Shown here: piece by piece, positions 7,728 to 17,326 of the stretch
How positions within the stretch are numbered: the first letter of the stretch is position 1
Layout: every line of letters begins with the position of its first letter
DNA from: UBA349 sp964444115
GTDB lineage: Archaea; Methanobacteriota; Methanobacteria; Methanobacteriales; Methanobacteriaceae
Reading direction: 5' to 3'
NCBI GenBank assembly: GCA_964444115.1
Contig: CAYUFT010000009.1
Location: forward strand, 1 to 36,432
DNA length: 36,432 bases
Translations under genes and position numbers: made by a program
Notes under the pieces: generated by a model
The model's input: the letters and a program-made list of their open reading frames with translations, nothing else
What the model was told of the DNA's origin: nothing
Database searches by the model: none

Positions 7728-9245
7728 TTATCTAACCATCAAAATTTTGTTTATTGAATCCAAAACTGCTTCTACACTGGCCATAACCACATCATCCCTG
7801 GTTGAACGTCCAGTGGCATTGTTTCCATCTGAATCTCCCATTATGACAAATACTTCGGCTAGAGCATTAGTTCCACCAGTTATAGCATCTATATGATACT
7901 CTTGAAGTTCAATATCTACTGTATCACTCATCAAACTCTGAATAGCATTAATTGCAGCATCTACCGGCCCCACCCCTGTTTTAGCAGCAGATTTAATTTC
8001 ATCGTGTATGCTAAGCTTTACTGTAGCCGTAGGCATTACATTTTCCCCAGTCATGACGGCAATTCCTTCTAATTTAACAATTTCTTCCTTGGCTTTGCCT
8101 AAAATAGTCACTGCAATGGCCTTTAAATCAGCATCAGTAACTTTCTTGCCCTTATCTCCCAGAGTTTTAATCTGATCATATACTGTGCAGAACTGGTCTT
8201 CATTCATTTCAATACCATATTCATCTAATTTTGATCTAAGAGCATTTGCCCCAGTATGTTTTCCCAGAACAATTTTACGAGTGTGACCAACCATTTCAGG
8301 AGTAATAGGCTCATATGTTTCTGCATTTTCCAAAATACCATGCACATGAATACCAGACTCATGAGCAAACGCATTTTCTCCTACAATAGCCTTGTTAGGT
8401 GGCATTTTTATACCAGTGATTCTGGAGACAAATTCCGATAAATTAACTAGCTGCTGAGTTTTAATATCTAAAGGGAAATCATAACGAGCTATTAAAACCA
8501 TAACTACTTCTTCTAAAGAAGCATTTCCTGCCCTCTCACCCAGGCCATTTACCGTAGCATGTACCTGTTCTGCTCCAGCTTCCACTGCAGCCAGTGAATT
8601 TGCAACTGCCAGTCCAAAATCATCATGACAGTGAACACTTATGCTCGACTTAATAGTTTTTTTAAGTTCTTTAACCAGCCAGTTCATAGAACCTGGAATC
8701 ATTACCCCTACCGTATCTGGTACATTAATGAAATCAACCCCAGCCTCATCTACAGCCTGATAAATTTCAGAAAGGTAGTCAAATTCAGTTCGAGTAGCGT
8801 CTTCTGCCGAAAATTCAGCTACCATACCATGGTCCTTTATATATTCCACCGCATCCACAGCCTTACTTAAAATGTCTTCTTTGCTCATTTTAAGCTTAAA
8901 TTCTCTATGCAAAGGAGATGTACCAATAAATGTATGAATATAATCCACGTCACAGTCTATTGCAGCATCCAGGTCACCTTTCAAAGTTCGTGCCAAACCA
9001 CAAACCTGGGCATCAAGTCCCAGAGATAATATTTCACGAGCTGCTTCTTTTTCTCCTTCAGAAGCTGCAGGAAATCCAACCTCAATTGTTTTCACACCTA
9101 AATGGTCCAGTTTTTTAGCTATCCGTATCTTTTCATCAACGGTCAGGGCCACACCTGGTGTTTGTTCACCGTCTCTTAAAGTAGTATCAAATATTACTAC
9201 CTCTTCCGGTAAATTCATGGTTTTTTTTACTTTCTCAATGTACAT
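7728..9245 (-). CDS. leuA: 2-isopropylmalate synthase
   Basis: A 505-residue enzyme of leucine synthesis that condenses acetyl-CoA with 2-oxoisovalerate to 2-isopropylmalate. The catalytic barrel has FDTTLRDGEQTPG (Arg/Asp and metal Asp), VEFSAEDATRT, the metal-binding HCHDDFGLAVANSLAA, NGLGERAGN, and HESGIHVHG. The C-terminal 130 or so residues form the LeuA regulatory domain (leucine feedback site). Close relatives in methanogens are citramalate synthase CimA and homocitrate synthase AksA; the ETIEVGFPAASEGE-type motif, the N-terminal MYIEKV and the full regulatory domain favour LeuA, but CimA activity cannot be excluded from sequence. Start: the ATG at 9245 has GAGGA 6 bases upstream, while the ATG at 9251 abuts it. 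A TATA-like GTTATAAAAG lies near 9358-9367 (minus), giving a leader of about 90 bases. Confidence 0.87.
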   Translation of the reverse strand: MYIEKVKKTMNLPEEVVIFDTTLRDGEQTPGVALTVDEKIRIAKKLDHLGVKTIEVGFPAASEGEKEAAREILSLGLDAQVCGLARTLKGDLDAAIDCDVDYIHTFIGTSPLHREFKLKMSKEDILSKAVDAVEYIKDHGMVAEFSAEDATRTEFDYLSEIYQAVDEAGVDFINVPDTVGVMIPGSMNWLVKELKKTIKSSISVHCHDDFGLAVANSLAAVEAGAEQVHATVNGLGERAGNASLEEVVMVLIARYDFPLDIKTQQLVNLSEFVSRITGIKMPPNKAIVGENAFAHESGIHVHGILENAETYEPITPEMVGHTRKIVLGKHTGANALRSKLDEYGIEMNEDQFCTVYDQIKTLGDKGKKVTDADLKAIAVTILGKAKEEIVKLEGIAVMTGENVMPTATVKLSIHDEIKSAAKTGVGPVDAAINAIQSLMSDTVDIELQEYHIDAITGGTNALAEVFVIMGDSDGNNATGRSTRDDVVMASVEAVLDSINKILMVR

Positions 9246-9469
9246 AGACATTCCTCTTTGGTTTGGCTAGGCTCAGAAAGAATCTGATCCTGTATTTGCT
9301 GATTTTCATCCCATAAATCATTAATCCCAAATTAAATAATGAAATTAGGACAAAATTTCTTTTATAACAATTATATTCATTTACCTTATCTAATAAAAAT
9401 ATTTGCCGAAATGGTAATAATACTGCAAAAAAAAATATTGAAAAAATTAATTAATTAATCCAGTACTAT

Positions 9470-10285
<816 letters not shown>

Positions 10286-10583
10286 AATTAATCTAATCTG
10301 TACTGTTTACATTTAATAATATCTCTTAAAAATTTCATCTACAGACAATGATGATAATAAAAATCTGAGTTTAAAATTAGAAACTTAATCTTATTTTTTA
10401 TTATAAGTTAAAACTTATAATTAAATTTTTTTAAATTAAATTAGAAAAAATAATTATTTAAAAGGTTTATTCGACTTTAATTAAATTTTAAACCATTTTA
10501 GTGTGATTTATTTATATTAGATTTATTTAATATAAATAAAACATATTGAAAATAAGTAAAAAAAGTAAGGCTTTTTTATAAAT
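10286..10583. other. AT-rich intergenic region with a palindrome
   Basis: About 300 bases between the PHP gene and the DUF63 gene, both minus strand, so it should hold the DUF63 promoter and the PHP terminator. The one clear structure is the 20-bp palindrome at 10401-10420. No gene is seen. Confidence 0.5.
10401..10420. repeat. TTATAAGTT palindrome, site 1
   Basis: TTATAAGTTAAAACTTATAA: 9-bp arms TTATAAGTT/AACTTATAA with a central AA. The same arms with central TT occur at 19628-19647, and the same arms or direct half-site repeats occur on both sides of the parA operon (32247-32273, 33728-33747). Confidence 0.6.
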
Positions 10584-11240
10584 TTAGTATTCATAAACGC
10601 GCTTAATCTTTTTATTGATAACCTCTTTAAGTATCAGTGGAAGTGGGGTCCTGTCACCATAAGCTGTTGTTTTTCCAGCTTTTATGGATTTTAAAATACT
10701 TTCCACCGAAAAATCAGCATCGACATCAGTCACACAACTTCCCACCGCACCTACAAAATGAGAGTCGCTGGCCCCAATTTCGGGTATGTTCTTTTCAATG
10801 GAGAGTTTTTTGGCCCGCCAGTTAGAATATCCAAAAATATAACGAGAATTCATGGTTTCAATAGCATCCACATGCATGTGCTTAATTTTCGCAAATAAAC
10901 CATCTCTATATCTTACAAAAGGATGGGGAACAATTGCTATTCCATTCATATCGTGAATTAAATCTACAGTCTCCTCTGGAGAAAGATCTTTTTCAATCTC
11001 TTCATTTATCCCTAAGGCTACGATATGGCCCTTGTTAGTAGTAATTTCCATGGCTGGAATTATGAGTATATCTTTAAATTCTTTTACTTCTTCCTGGGCG
11101 ACTAAAGATCCTTTCATAGTATTGTGATCAGAAATAGCTATGGCATCCAGACCTATACTTCTAGCCCTTTTTATTATCTCTCTAGGCGTTCCAGTAGCGT
11201 CACCAGAATAAATAGTGTGAATGTGTGAGTCAATTATCAT
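10584..11240 (-). CDS. PHP-domain metal-dependent phosphoesterase
   Basis: A 218-residue cytoplasmic enzyme of the PHP superfamily (YciV/RNase AM-like size class). The metal ligands are visible in order: DSHIHTIYSGD (HxH and Asp), AISDHNT (Asp-His), PAMEITT (Glu), IVPHPF (His) and GASDSH (Asp-x-His). The family hydrolyses phosphoesters such as nucleotide 3',5'-bisphosphates or oligonucleotide ends, using three metal ions. The exact substrate is not shown. The ATG at 11240 has GATGA 4 bases upstream. It is transcribed with, or follows closely on, the DUF1786 gene (126-base gap). Confidence 0.88.
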   Translation of the reverse strand: MIIDSHIHTIYSGDATGTPREIIKRARSIGLDAIAISDHNTMKGSLVAQEEVKEFKDILIIPAMEITTNKGHIVALGINEEIEKDLSPEETVDLIHDMNGIAIVPHPFVRYRDGLFAKIKHMHVDAIETMNSRYIFGYSNWRAKKLSIEKNIPEIGASDSHFVGAVGSCVTDVDADFSVESILKSIKAGKTTAYGDRTPLPLILKEVINKKIKRVYEY

Positions 11241-11366
11241 TTTATCATCTTTTATTGTTCGATTAATAATAATTAGTTATAGTAAATATATGAACCTAAT
11301 TTTAATCAATTAAGGATATTGATTATGGCTTTTAATTACAATGATTTGTTATATTATTTATTATTT

Positions 11367-12404
11367 TTATTTTCCAATTCTGTAATTAATACAATTAATT
11401 AGGCCAACTGGCCCCGTCATCATTACATCACCAGCTGGGGCCGCATGATAAACAGGAAATTGAACTTTTTCCATCAAAGCACGTCGGGGTCCAGTGGCCA
11501 CCACCTTTTCAATTTCATTTATGGGCTCCAGAACCCACGCCCCGTGTCCGTGATCTTCATGTACCTCTTCATGAGTTATAGTAGCATTGGCCAGTTTTTT
11601 TAAGTAGTATTCTATTTTTTCAGGTGTAAGAGAACTAGTATGATGCTCAAATATCCCTTTTATTTTCCCATCTTCGATGGATGCTGCCAGAGTGTGTCCA
11701 TTCCCCACATCTATAACAATATAACTGTTTAATTCCTGAATCATTGGATCAGCAGTGGCTCCACAAACTGAAGCAAACTTAGAATCCATTAAAAATGGAT
11801 CAAAATTAGATAGGGTTCGGGAAACGGCCTTCATTCGGGTGAAGTAATCAGGAATATCCTTGTGAAATGAAAATTCTTCCGGATCTAATGGTTGATTTAA
11901 TTTCTCCCTGATTTTTAAAAATCGGAAATTACGATCTCCCATATCTTCATTATACCCATGGTCCTGAACAGCCACCCCCACATAATCAAAATCCAGATTT
12001 ACACCAAAATAAGAGAGTGAAGAAGCAATACCCTCTAAATCAACGTCTTTTAATTCAAATTTTGTAAAATCTTCGTATTCTTCTCGATTTTCATCAGAAG
12101 AAACTATTTTAATTCCTAGCGAAGCAACTTTTTTAAGATCATCCCGTATGGTGCGGGCCGCATTTTCTTCCATAATCACTTGATAACCTTTTTGGATGTG
12201 GTTCTCTATGGCTTGGTTTATAGGGCCACCTCCCATGGTTTCGCCACTTATAAAAAGATTTTGATTAATTTTAGATATTTTTGAAGCTAATATACGAGTT
12301 GGTGAAGGTAAAACAAGTTTAATAGAATTTTCCATGTTTTGATGGGAATCAAAAAGCATGATGTCTTGGGTACCTTTACCCACATCTACGGCCAGTATTT
12401 TCAT
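11367..12404 (-). CDS. DUF1786 family protein with ASKHA-like nucleotide-binding motifs
   Basis: A 345-residue protein matching the archaeal DUF1786 family, sometimes annotated as related to pyruvate-formate-lyase activating enzyme although it shows no radical-SAM cysteine triad. Two motifs resemble the phosphate loops of the actin/Hsp70/sugar-kinase fold: AVDVGKGTQDIMLF (5-18) and IVIDVGNGHTLAA (about 227-239), with an acidic-rich middle region and a C-terminal GPRRALMEK...GDVMMTGPVG segment. I infer an ATP-dependent enzyme or activator; the biological role is not known. The start ATG 12404 is the first Met of the conserved region and has no strong ribosome-binding site. It is divergent from trpB2 across about 300 bases. 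Confidence 0.78.
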   Translation of the reverse strand: MKILAVDVGKGTQDIMLFDSHQNMENSIKLVLPSPTRILASKISKINQNLFISGETMGGGPINQAIENHIQKGYQVIMEENAARTIRDDLKKVASLGIKIVSSDENREEYEDFTKFELKDVDLEGIASSLSYFGVNLDFDYVGVAVQDHGYNEDMGDRNFRFLKIREKLNQPLDPEEFSFHKDIPDYFTRMKAVSRTLSNFDPFLMDSKFASVCGATADPMIQELNSYIVIDVGNGHTLAASIEDGKIKGIFEHHTSSLTPEKIEYYLKKLANATITHEEVHEDHGHGAWVLEPINEIEKVVATGPRRALMEKVQFPVYHAAPAGDVMMTGPVGLINCINYRIGK

Positions 12405-12712
12405 GAGGATACTTCTGAATTATTAATTATTAGTATTTACTGGTAAAATTATAAATTGAATATATTAATTAATTATTTTAAAATTTATATCTAATAATAT
12501 CTAATTCTTATAAATAAACTGAATAAATTAAGATAAATTAAGAAATAAAATAATTTATTCTATTAATAAATTCCGCCAATTTAATGCTTATGAATGCAAT
12601 CCAAAGTACATATTTGTACAAAAAAGATTTAAATAGTGCGGTATGGTATTAATAAATAACATATTAAGAAAATTATGGGTAAATAGAAATAAGATAAAAA
12701 AATGGTGATTAA
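12405..12712. other. Divergent intergenic region between DUF1786 gene and trpB2
   Basis: 308 AT-rich bases containing the trpB2 promoter (12605-12636) at the right and presumably the promoter of the DUF1786 gene at the left. No RNA gene is seen. Confidence 0.5.
12605..12636 (+). promoter_or_regulatory. trpB2 promoter with TRP-box-like TGTACA
   Basis: A TATA box TTTAAATA (12628-12635) predicts transcription start near 12656. Directly upstream are TGTACA (12615-12620) and a one-mismatch copy AGTACA (12605-12610), ten bases apart. In Methanothermobacter the tryptophan regulator TrpY binds TRP boxes of sequence TGTACA and controls both the trp operon and trpB2. Binding here is inference; the trpY gene is not in this window. 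Confidence 0.6.
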
Positions 12713-14169
12713 ATGTACAAAATTACACTATCCTCAGATGAAATTCCAAAAAAATGGTACAATATAAATGCAGATTTACCAGTTCCTTTACCTGAATATA
12801 AGGACTCTGAAGAAGGTGGGAACCTTGCTAATCTTCCAAAAATCTTTTCAAAAGGTGTTTTGGAACAGGAAATGTCTCAAGAAAGATGGATTGATATTCC
12901 TAAAGAAGTTAGAGATGTTTACAAAATGATTGGACGACCAAGTCCATTATTTAGAGCTAAAAATCNNNNNNNNNNNNNNNNNNNNNNNNNNNNNNNNNNN
13001 NNNNNNNNNNNNNNNNNNNNNNNNNNNNNNNNNNNNNNNNNNNNNNNNNNNNNNNNNNNNNNNNNAGAGATGTTTACAAAATGATTGGACGACCAAGTCC
13101 ATTATTTAGAGCTAAAAATCTGGAAGATCAACTTGACACACCGGCCAAAATCTACTACAAAAGAGAAGATTACTCCCCTACTGGAAGTCACAAGCTAAAT
13201 ACTGCTATTGCTCAAGCATATTACGCTAAAAAGGATGGAGCAGAGCGCTTAACTACTGAAACTGGTGCTGGACAATGGGGAACTGCTTTATCCCTGGCCT
13301 GTTCCATGCTGGAGATGGAATGTAAAGTTTACATGGTAAAAGTATCTTTCAACCAGAAACCTTTCCGTAAAACGATTATGCAATTATATGGTGGAAATGT
13401 TATCCCCTCACCAAGTCCAGACACCGCATATGGGCGGAAAATACTGGCTGAAGATCCTGATCACCCAGGCTCATTAGGTATTGCTATTTCAGAAGCTGTG
13501 GAAGAAGCATTACAAGATGATAAGGTTTACTACACTTTAGGAAGTGTTTTAAACCACGTATTACTCCATCAAACAGTTATTGGATTAGAAACTAAAAAAC
13601 AGCTGGAAATTGCTGATGAAAGTCCAGATGTCATGATTGGTTGTGTAGGTGGAGGAAGTAACTTTGGTGGTGCGGTTTTCCCATTCATCAAAGACCAAAT
13701 TGACGAAAAAATTGACTGTAAATTCATAGCAGCCGAACCAAGTTCCTGTCCAACACTTACCCAGGGAGAGTATTGTTATGACTTTGCAGATTCTGGTGAG
13801 ATGACTCCTCGAATGAAAATGCACACCCTGGGTCACAGCTTTGTGCCTCCATCTGTACATGCCGGAGGGCTCCGTTACCATGGAATGTCCCCACAAGTAG
13901 CTTTACTAGTTAAAGAAGGTCTGGTAGAAGGTAGAACAGTTACTCAAGATGAAGTATTCCAGAGCGGAATCACTTTTGCTAAAGCAGAAGGAGTAGTACC
14001 TGCTCCAGAAACCTGTCACGCTATTAAAATAGCCATTGACGAAGCTAAAGAGTGTAAAAAAACCGGAGAAGAAAAAACAATCGTGGTCAGTTTCTCAGGT
14101 CATGGAATGCTCGATTTACAGGGCTATGATGATTATTTGAATGGTAAACTTCCTAAAGACAGCAAATAA
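12713..14169 (+). CDS. trpB: Tryptophan synthase beta chain, TrpB2 type, interrupted by a scaffold gap
   Basis: PLP enzyme joining indole (or a relative) with serine to make tryptophan. Features of the TrpB2 class are the long N-terminus with DLPVPLPEYKDSEEG, the PLP lysine in SPTGSHKLN (Lys109), TETGAGQWG, and the phosphate-binding CVGGGSNFGG. No trpA lies nearby, as is usual for the solitary TrpB2. The coding region is broken by 100 N at 12966-13065. The 55 bases before the gap (12911-12965) are identical to the 55 after it (13066-13120). Joining 12965 to 13121 gives an uninterrupted frame of 434 codons (433 residues), the normal size. The gene is therefore almost surely intact and the gap an assembly artefact. 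The ATG at 12713 has GGTGAT 3 bases upstream. Confidence 0.93.
12911..13120. repeat. Identical 55-base ends flanking a 100-N gap
   Basis: Bases 12911-12965 and 13066-13120 are identical and enclose exactly 100 N. A fixed-length N run with identical k-mer-sized ends is what a short-read scaffolder leaves when two overlapping contigs are not merged. It is not a biological duplication. Confidence 0.9.
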
Positions 14170-14547
14170 TCAATAATTACCCTGAATAATACATTGAAAT
14201 ATGAAATAATAAGATTAAATCTTTAATCTTATTTCTTTTTAACTTTTAAACTATTTTTTAAAATTTTTATGCAAATAGAGTTCATTTGTTAATTTTTAAT
14301 TGATTTTATAAATAAGAATGGATTAATTAATAATTATATTTTTTAATAATTTTTTATAATTTTCTACAATCCAATAAAGCCCGTTTATTAAATAGATTTT
14401 ACTTTAAAATCAGTTATTTATTAAAAATAAGCTTTAAAAATGATTAAAAAATTATCTTCGATATATATAAATATCATCATTGATTATCTAAAATAAAAGA
14501 TTGATAACTATCAAGATAATTTTACTAAATTTCATTAAGGTGATAAA
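14170..14547. other. AT-rich intergenic region
   Basis: 378 bases after trpB2, with its terminator at the left end (14208-14240) and a TATA-like TATATATAAATA at about 14462-14473 for the next gene. Nothing else is recognised. Confidence 0.5.
14208..14240 (+). terminator. Terminator of trpB2
   Basis: AATAAGATTAAA (14208-14219) and TTTAATCTTATT (14222-14233) form a perfect 12-bp stem with a 2-base loop, followed by TCTTTTT. Confidence 0.7.
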
Positions 14548-14856
14548 ATGGATTATAAAACTGTTGTCATAGCATTTATGGCCGTTATAGTTGTCTTGCT
14601 GGCAGGAGTAAATGCAATTTTCTTAATAAACCCATCAGAAGATATGAATAATAGTAGTCAGCTAGCACTAGGCAATAATACTACTACCAATACTTCTTAC
14701 TCAGTTAATAACAGTAACTCTACCGAAGAGCCAAGCCATAAGGTGGTCTACAACAAAACAATAAAAAATAATACCAGTCATAACACAACTAAACACAATA
14801 CTACCAATACTACTACCAATACTAACAAAACAACTAAAAAACAACAAAGTACTTAG
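14548..14856 (+). CDS. Small membrane-anchored protein with sequon-saturated Asn/Thr tail
   Basis: A 102-residue protein not assigned to a named family. Residues 5-27 form one hydrophobic helix (VVIAFMAVIVVLLAGVNAIFLI), either an anchor or an uncleaved signal. The remaining roughly 75 residues are low-complexity, rich in Asn, Thr and Ser and ending in Lys/Gln (NKTTKKQQST). I count 14 N-x-S/T sequons after the helix (for example N43, N44, N48, N57, N69, N79, N84, N87, N93), about one every five residues. With the tail outside, this would be a heavily N-glycosylated, mucin-like surface stalk. GGTGAT lies 3 bases before the ATG and a TATA-like block lies about 80 bases upstream. The coding region is short, but the frame, ribosome-binding site and composition support a real gene. 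Confidence 0.78.
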   Translation: MDYKTVVIAFMAVIVVLLAGVNAIFLINPSEDMNNSSQLALGNNTTTNTSYSVNNSNSTEEPSHKVVYNKTIKNNTSHNTTKHNTTNTTTNTNKTTKKQQST

Positions 14857-15038
14857 TAAACACAACAATTCTACTATTTTAATTTTTCATTCAAATATTT
14901 TTTAAAAAATTTTTTTAAAGACATCAAAAGAAAACTTATTTTTATCTGCTAATTTTCAACTAAATCATAGAAAATATAAATGGATTAAATAAATAATTAT
15001 ATATAAATAAAACTATATTTTTGATTGGATTATCATTG

Positions 15039-15056
15039 AATCGTTTATATTAATAT
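15039..15056 (+). promoter_or_regulatory. Probable promoter of fae-hps
   Basis: AATCGTTTATATTAATATT holds TTTATATTAA (15044-15053), a good archaeal TATA element. It predicts a start near 15070 and a leader of about 27 bases before the GGAGG site of fae-hps. Confidence 0.45.
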
Positions 15057-15096
15057 TAATAAATCAAAAACATGAAATTCTATAAGGAGGACTTTA

Positions 15097-16317
15097 ATGT
15101 ACAGAATAGGTGAAGCTTTAATAGGAAGCGGAAATGAGATCGCTCACGTTGATTTAATTATTGGAGATAAAGAAAGCCCTGCCGGTGCTGCTTTTGTAAA
15201 TGGAATGACCCAACTTTCTTTGGGACACACACCATTATTATCTGTCATCAGGCCTAATTTAATGACCAAACCAGCAACTCTAATCATTCCCAAGGTAACT
15301 GTAGGAGATTTAAAAGATGCTGATAAAATATTTGGTCCAGCACAGACTGCGGTAGGTAGAGCTGTGGCCGATGCCGTAAGTGAAGGAATCATTCCTGAAG
15401 ACCAGGCTGAAGATCTGGTAATTATGGCCAGTGTATTCATACACCCCGAAGCTGAAGACTTTAGAAAAATTTACCAGTACAATTATGGGGCCACCAAATT
15501 GGCTATTCAAAGAGCTATGGACGGATATCCATCCATTAAAAAGGTATTGGCTGAAAAAGACCGTGGAAGCCACCCAATAATGGGATTCAAAGCTGTTAAA
15601 TTATGGAATCCACCATACCTACAAGTTGCCTTAGATTTGGACAACATGGATGAAATGGAAAGAATCATTAACACTTTACCTGATCGGGAAAGAATATTAC
15701 TGGAAGCTGGAACCCCTCTAGTTAAAAAATTCGGAGTGGGCATTGTAAGTAAAATCCGGGAACTGAGAAAAGATGCTTTCATCATTGCCGATTTAAAAAC
15801 TCTCGATGTAGGCCGTATTGAAGTTAAAATGGCAGCTGATGAAACTGCAGATGCTGTAGCTATTTCTGGGCTTGGTACTGTGGAATCCATTGAAAAAGCA
15901 ATACACGAAGCCCAAAAGCAAGGAATTTACTCCATACTGGATATGATGAATGTGGATAACTTTGTGGAAAAACTAAAGAGCTTAAACTTCATGCCCAATA
16001 TTGTACTCCTTCACCGAAATGTGGATTTAGAAACCATGAAAGCCGAAAGAGGCGAAGAAGCTGGAGAAATGACCGAATGGGGTAACATTGGAGAAATCAA
16101 AGAAATTCTCGGTGCCAACGGATTAGTAGCTGTTGCTGGAGGAATTACTCCTAACAAAGTTGAACAAGCTTTAGACAGCCAGGCCGACATTATAGTAGTG
16201 GGTCGTTACATTATAGGATCCAGAGATGTTCGCAGATCTGCCGAAGACTTCCTGGAACATATGCCTCAAGACCCGGACACCATGCGCCTGGCTCTTGATG
16301 AAGACGAGTCTATTTAA
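15097..16317 (+). CDS. fae-hps: Bifunctional formaldehyde-activating enzyme / 3-hexulose-6-phosphate synthase
   Basis: A 406-residue fusion. The N-terminal Fae domain (1 to about 160) has the catalytic His17 in EIAHVDLIIGDKESPAG and condenses formaldehyde with tetrahydromethanopterin. The C-terminal Hps domain (about 168-390) is a TIM barrel of the orotidine-phosphate-decarboxylase group: LQVALDLDN, the DLKTLDVG motif with metal- and phosphate-binding residues, VAVAGGITPNK and IVVGRYI. In archaea lacking the oxidative pentose pathway it runs towards ribulose 5-phosphate: Hps cleaves hexulose 6-phosphate and Fae captures the formaldehyde released. GGAGG lies 7 bases before the ATG. It stands alone, with its own TATA element and a T-rich tail. 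Confidence 0.96.
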   Translation: MYRIGEALIGSGNEIAHVDLIIGDKESPAGAAFVNGMTQLSLGHTPLLSVIRPNLMTKPATLIIPKVTVGDLKDADKIFGPAQTAVGRAVADAVSEGIIPEDQAEDLVIMASVFIHPEAEDFRKIYQYNYGATKLAIQRAMDGYPSIKKVLAEKDRGSHPIMGFKAVKLWNPPYLQVALDLDNMDEMERIINTLPDRERILLEAGTPLVKKFGVGIVSKIRELRKDAFIIADLKTLDVGRIEVKMAADETADAVAISGLGTVESIEKAIHEAQKQGIYSILDMMNVDNFVEKLKSLNFMPNIVLLHRNVDLETMKAERGEEAGEMTEWGNIGEIKEILGANGLVAVAGGITPNKVEQALDSQADIIVVGRYIIGSRDVRRSAEDFLEHMPQDPDTMRLALDEDESI

Positions 16318-16338
16318 TCTTAATTGATTAATAACTCA

Positions 16339-16378
16339 TTTTTTTCTTTTATATTTTATTTTTATTTTAGAATTTTTT
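16339..16378 (+). terminator. T-tract terminator of fae-hps
   Basis: T7 (16339-16345), then CTTTT and further T-rich blocks, begin about 20 bases after the stop codon. No strong hairpin is needed for archaeal U-tract termination. Confidence 0.45.
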
Positions 16379-16509
16379 TCCACCCATACATTCATAATTT
16401 CTATTTTTAATATTTTATTAATTAAAGCTAAATTTTATTATAATAGAAAGCCTATCATTACTTAATATAATTATTATAAATTTATTAAAATTTATCCGAG
16501 GTAATCATC

Positions 16510-17112
16510 ATGATAGTGGGAATATGCGGCAGTCCAAGAAAAAAAGCCACAGATCACGTTTTAAAAGAAGCCCTATCCATTTTGAAAGATAAGGGTTTTG
16601 AAACCACGTTTTATGGAGTAAGAGGCAAAAATATTGGGCCTTGCAAGCACTGTGATTACTGTCTACGGAAAAAAGAATGTTTCCTAAAAGATGACATGAC
16701 CGAAGTTTATGAATTATTGGATAATGCACAGGGAATTATAATAGCCAGCCCGATGTATAATGGTGGAGTAAGCGGGCAAATAAAGTGTATAATGGACCGT
16801 TGTCGGGCCTTAGGAGCAGCAGATTATGATTCTTTACGGGGAAAAATAGGAATGGGTATTGCTGTGGGCGGCGACCGTTCTGGTGGTCAGGAGATGGCCT
16901 TGCTGCAAATTCACACCTATTACATACTGAGCGGAGTTATTCCAGTGAGTGGAGGATCCTTTGGAGCAAATTTAGGGGCCTGTTTATGGTCTAAAGATTC
17001 ACTTGATGGCGTTAAGGAAGATGAAGAAGGTTTGAGAACTTTAAGAAAAACAGTGAATATGTTTGCTAGATATCTAGAAACTTACAATCCAGAAAATCAT
17101 GAAAAACCTTGA
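16510..17112 (+). CDS. Iron-sulfur flavoprotein (NADPH-dependent FMN reductase family)
   Basis: A 200-residue cytoplasmic redox protein. GICGSPRKKATDH at the N-terminus is the FMN-phosphate loop of the flavodoxin-like fold. C45, C48, C51 and C57 form a compact CX2CX2CX5C cluster motif typical of methanogen Isf proteins, and SPMYNGGVSGQIKCIMDR is the conserved FMN-binding and dimer region. Isf-type proteins pass electrons from ferredoxin to FMN and in methanogens are linked to oxidative-stress defence; the natural partner here is unknown. GAGGT lies 7 bases before the ATG. It appears to be a single gene. Confidence 0.9.
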   Translation: MIVGICGSPRKKATDHVLKEALSILKDKGFETTFYGVRGKNIGPCKHCDYCLRKKECFLKDDMTEVYELLDNAQGIIIASPMYNGGVSGQIKCIMDRCRALGAADYDSLRGKIGMGIAVGGDRSGGQEMALLQIHTYYILSGVIPVSGGSFGANLGACLWSKDSLDGVKEDEEGLRTLRKTVNMFARYLETYNPENHEKP

Positions 17113-17326
17113 TTTATGAATTTTATTTTATTTTAATTAATTTTCAAAATTAAATCTATTAAGTTATAAAAATTCATTTACACTTACTTTATTTTAGAAA
17201 AAAATATAAAAACATAGGCTCTACATTAAGCAAGTTTATAAACTAATATTCTAAATACTATCTAGTTTAAATTAAATTTTATTTATTTTACAAAATCATT
17301 ATTAATTATGATTTCCTGGTGATTCA

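Noticed and set aside
8256..9118. Several plus-strand open frames inside leuA, and similar opposite-strand frames inside other genes
   Set aside because: They have no ribosome-binding sites or family motifs, and the opposite strand encodes conserved enzymes throughout.
9239..9244. TGTACA (TRP box) at the leuA start
   Set aside because: It arises from the coding sequence ATG-TAC-A at the start codon, lies downstream of any promoter, and leuA is not a tryptophan gene. The same accident occurs at the trpB2 start (12714-12719).
9239..9330. A 28-codon upstream frame (minus strand) overlapping the leuA start, MIYGMKISKYRIRFFLSLAK at its beginning
   Set aside because: It has only two leucines, a weak ribosome-binding site and no terminator-like hairpin. 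Leader-peptide attenuation of leuA is therefore not supported.
12911..13120. Tandem duplication inside trpB2
   Set aside because: The copies are exactly 55 bases, identical, and separated only by the 100-N gap; merging them restores the frame, so it is an assembly overlap.
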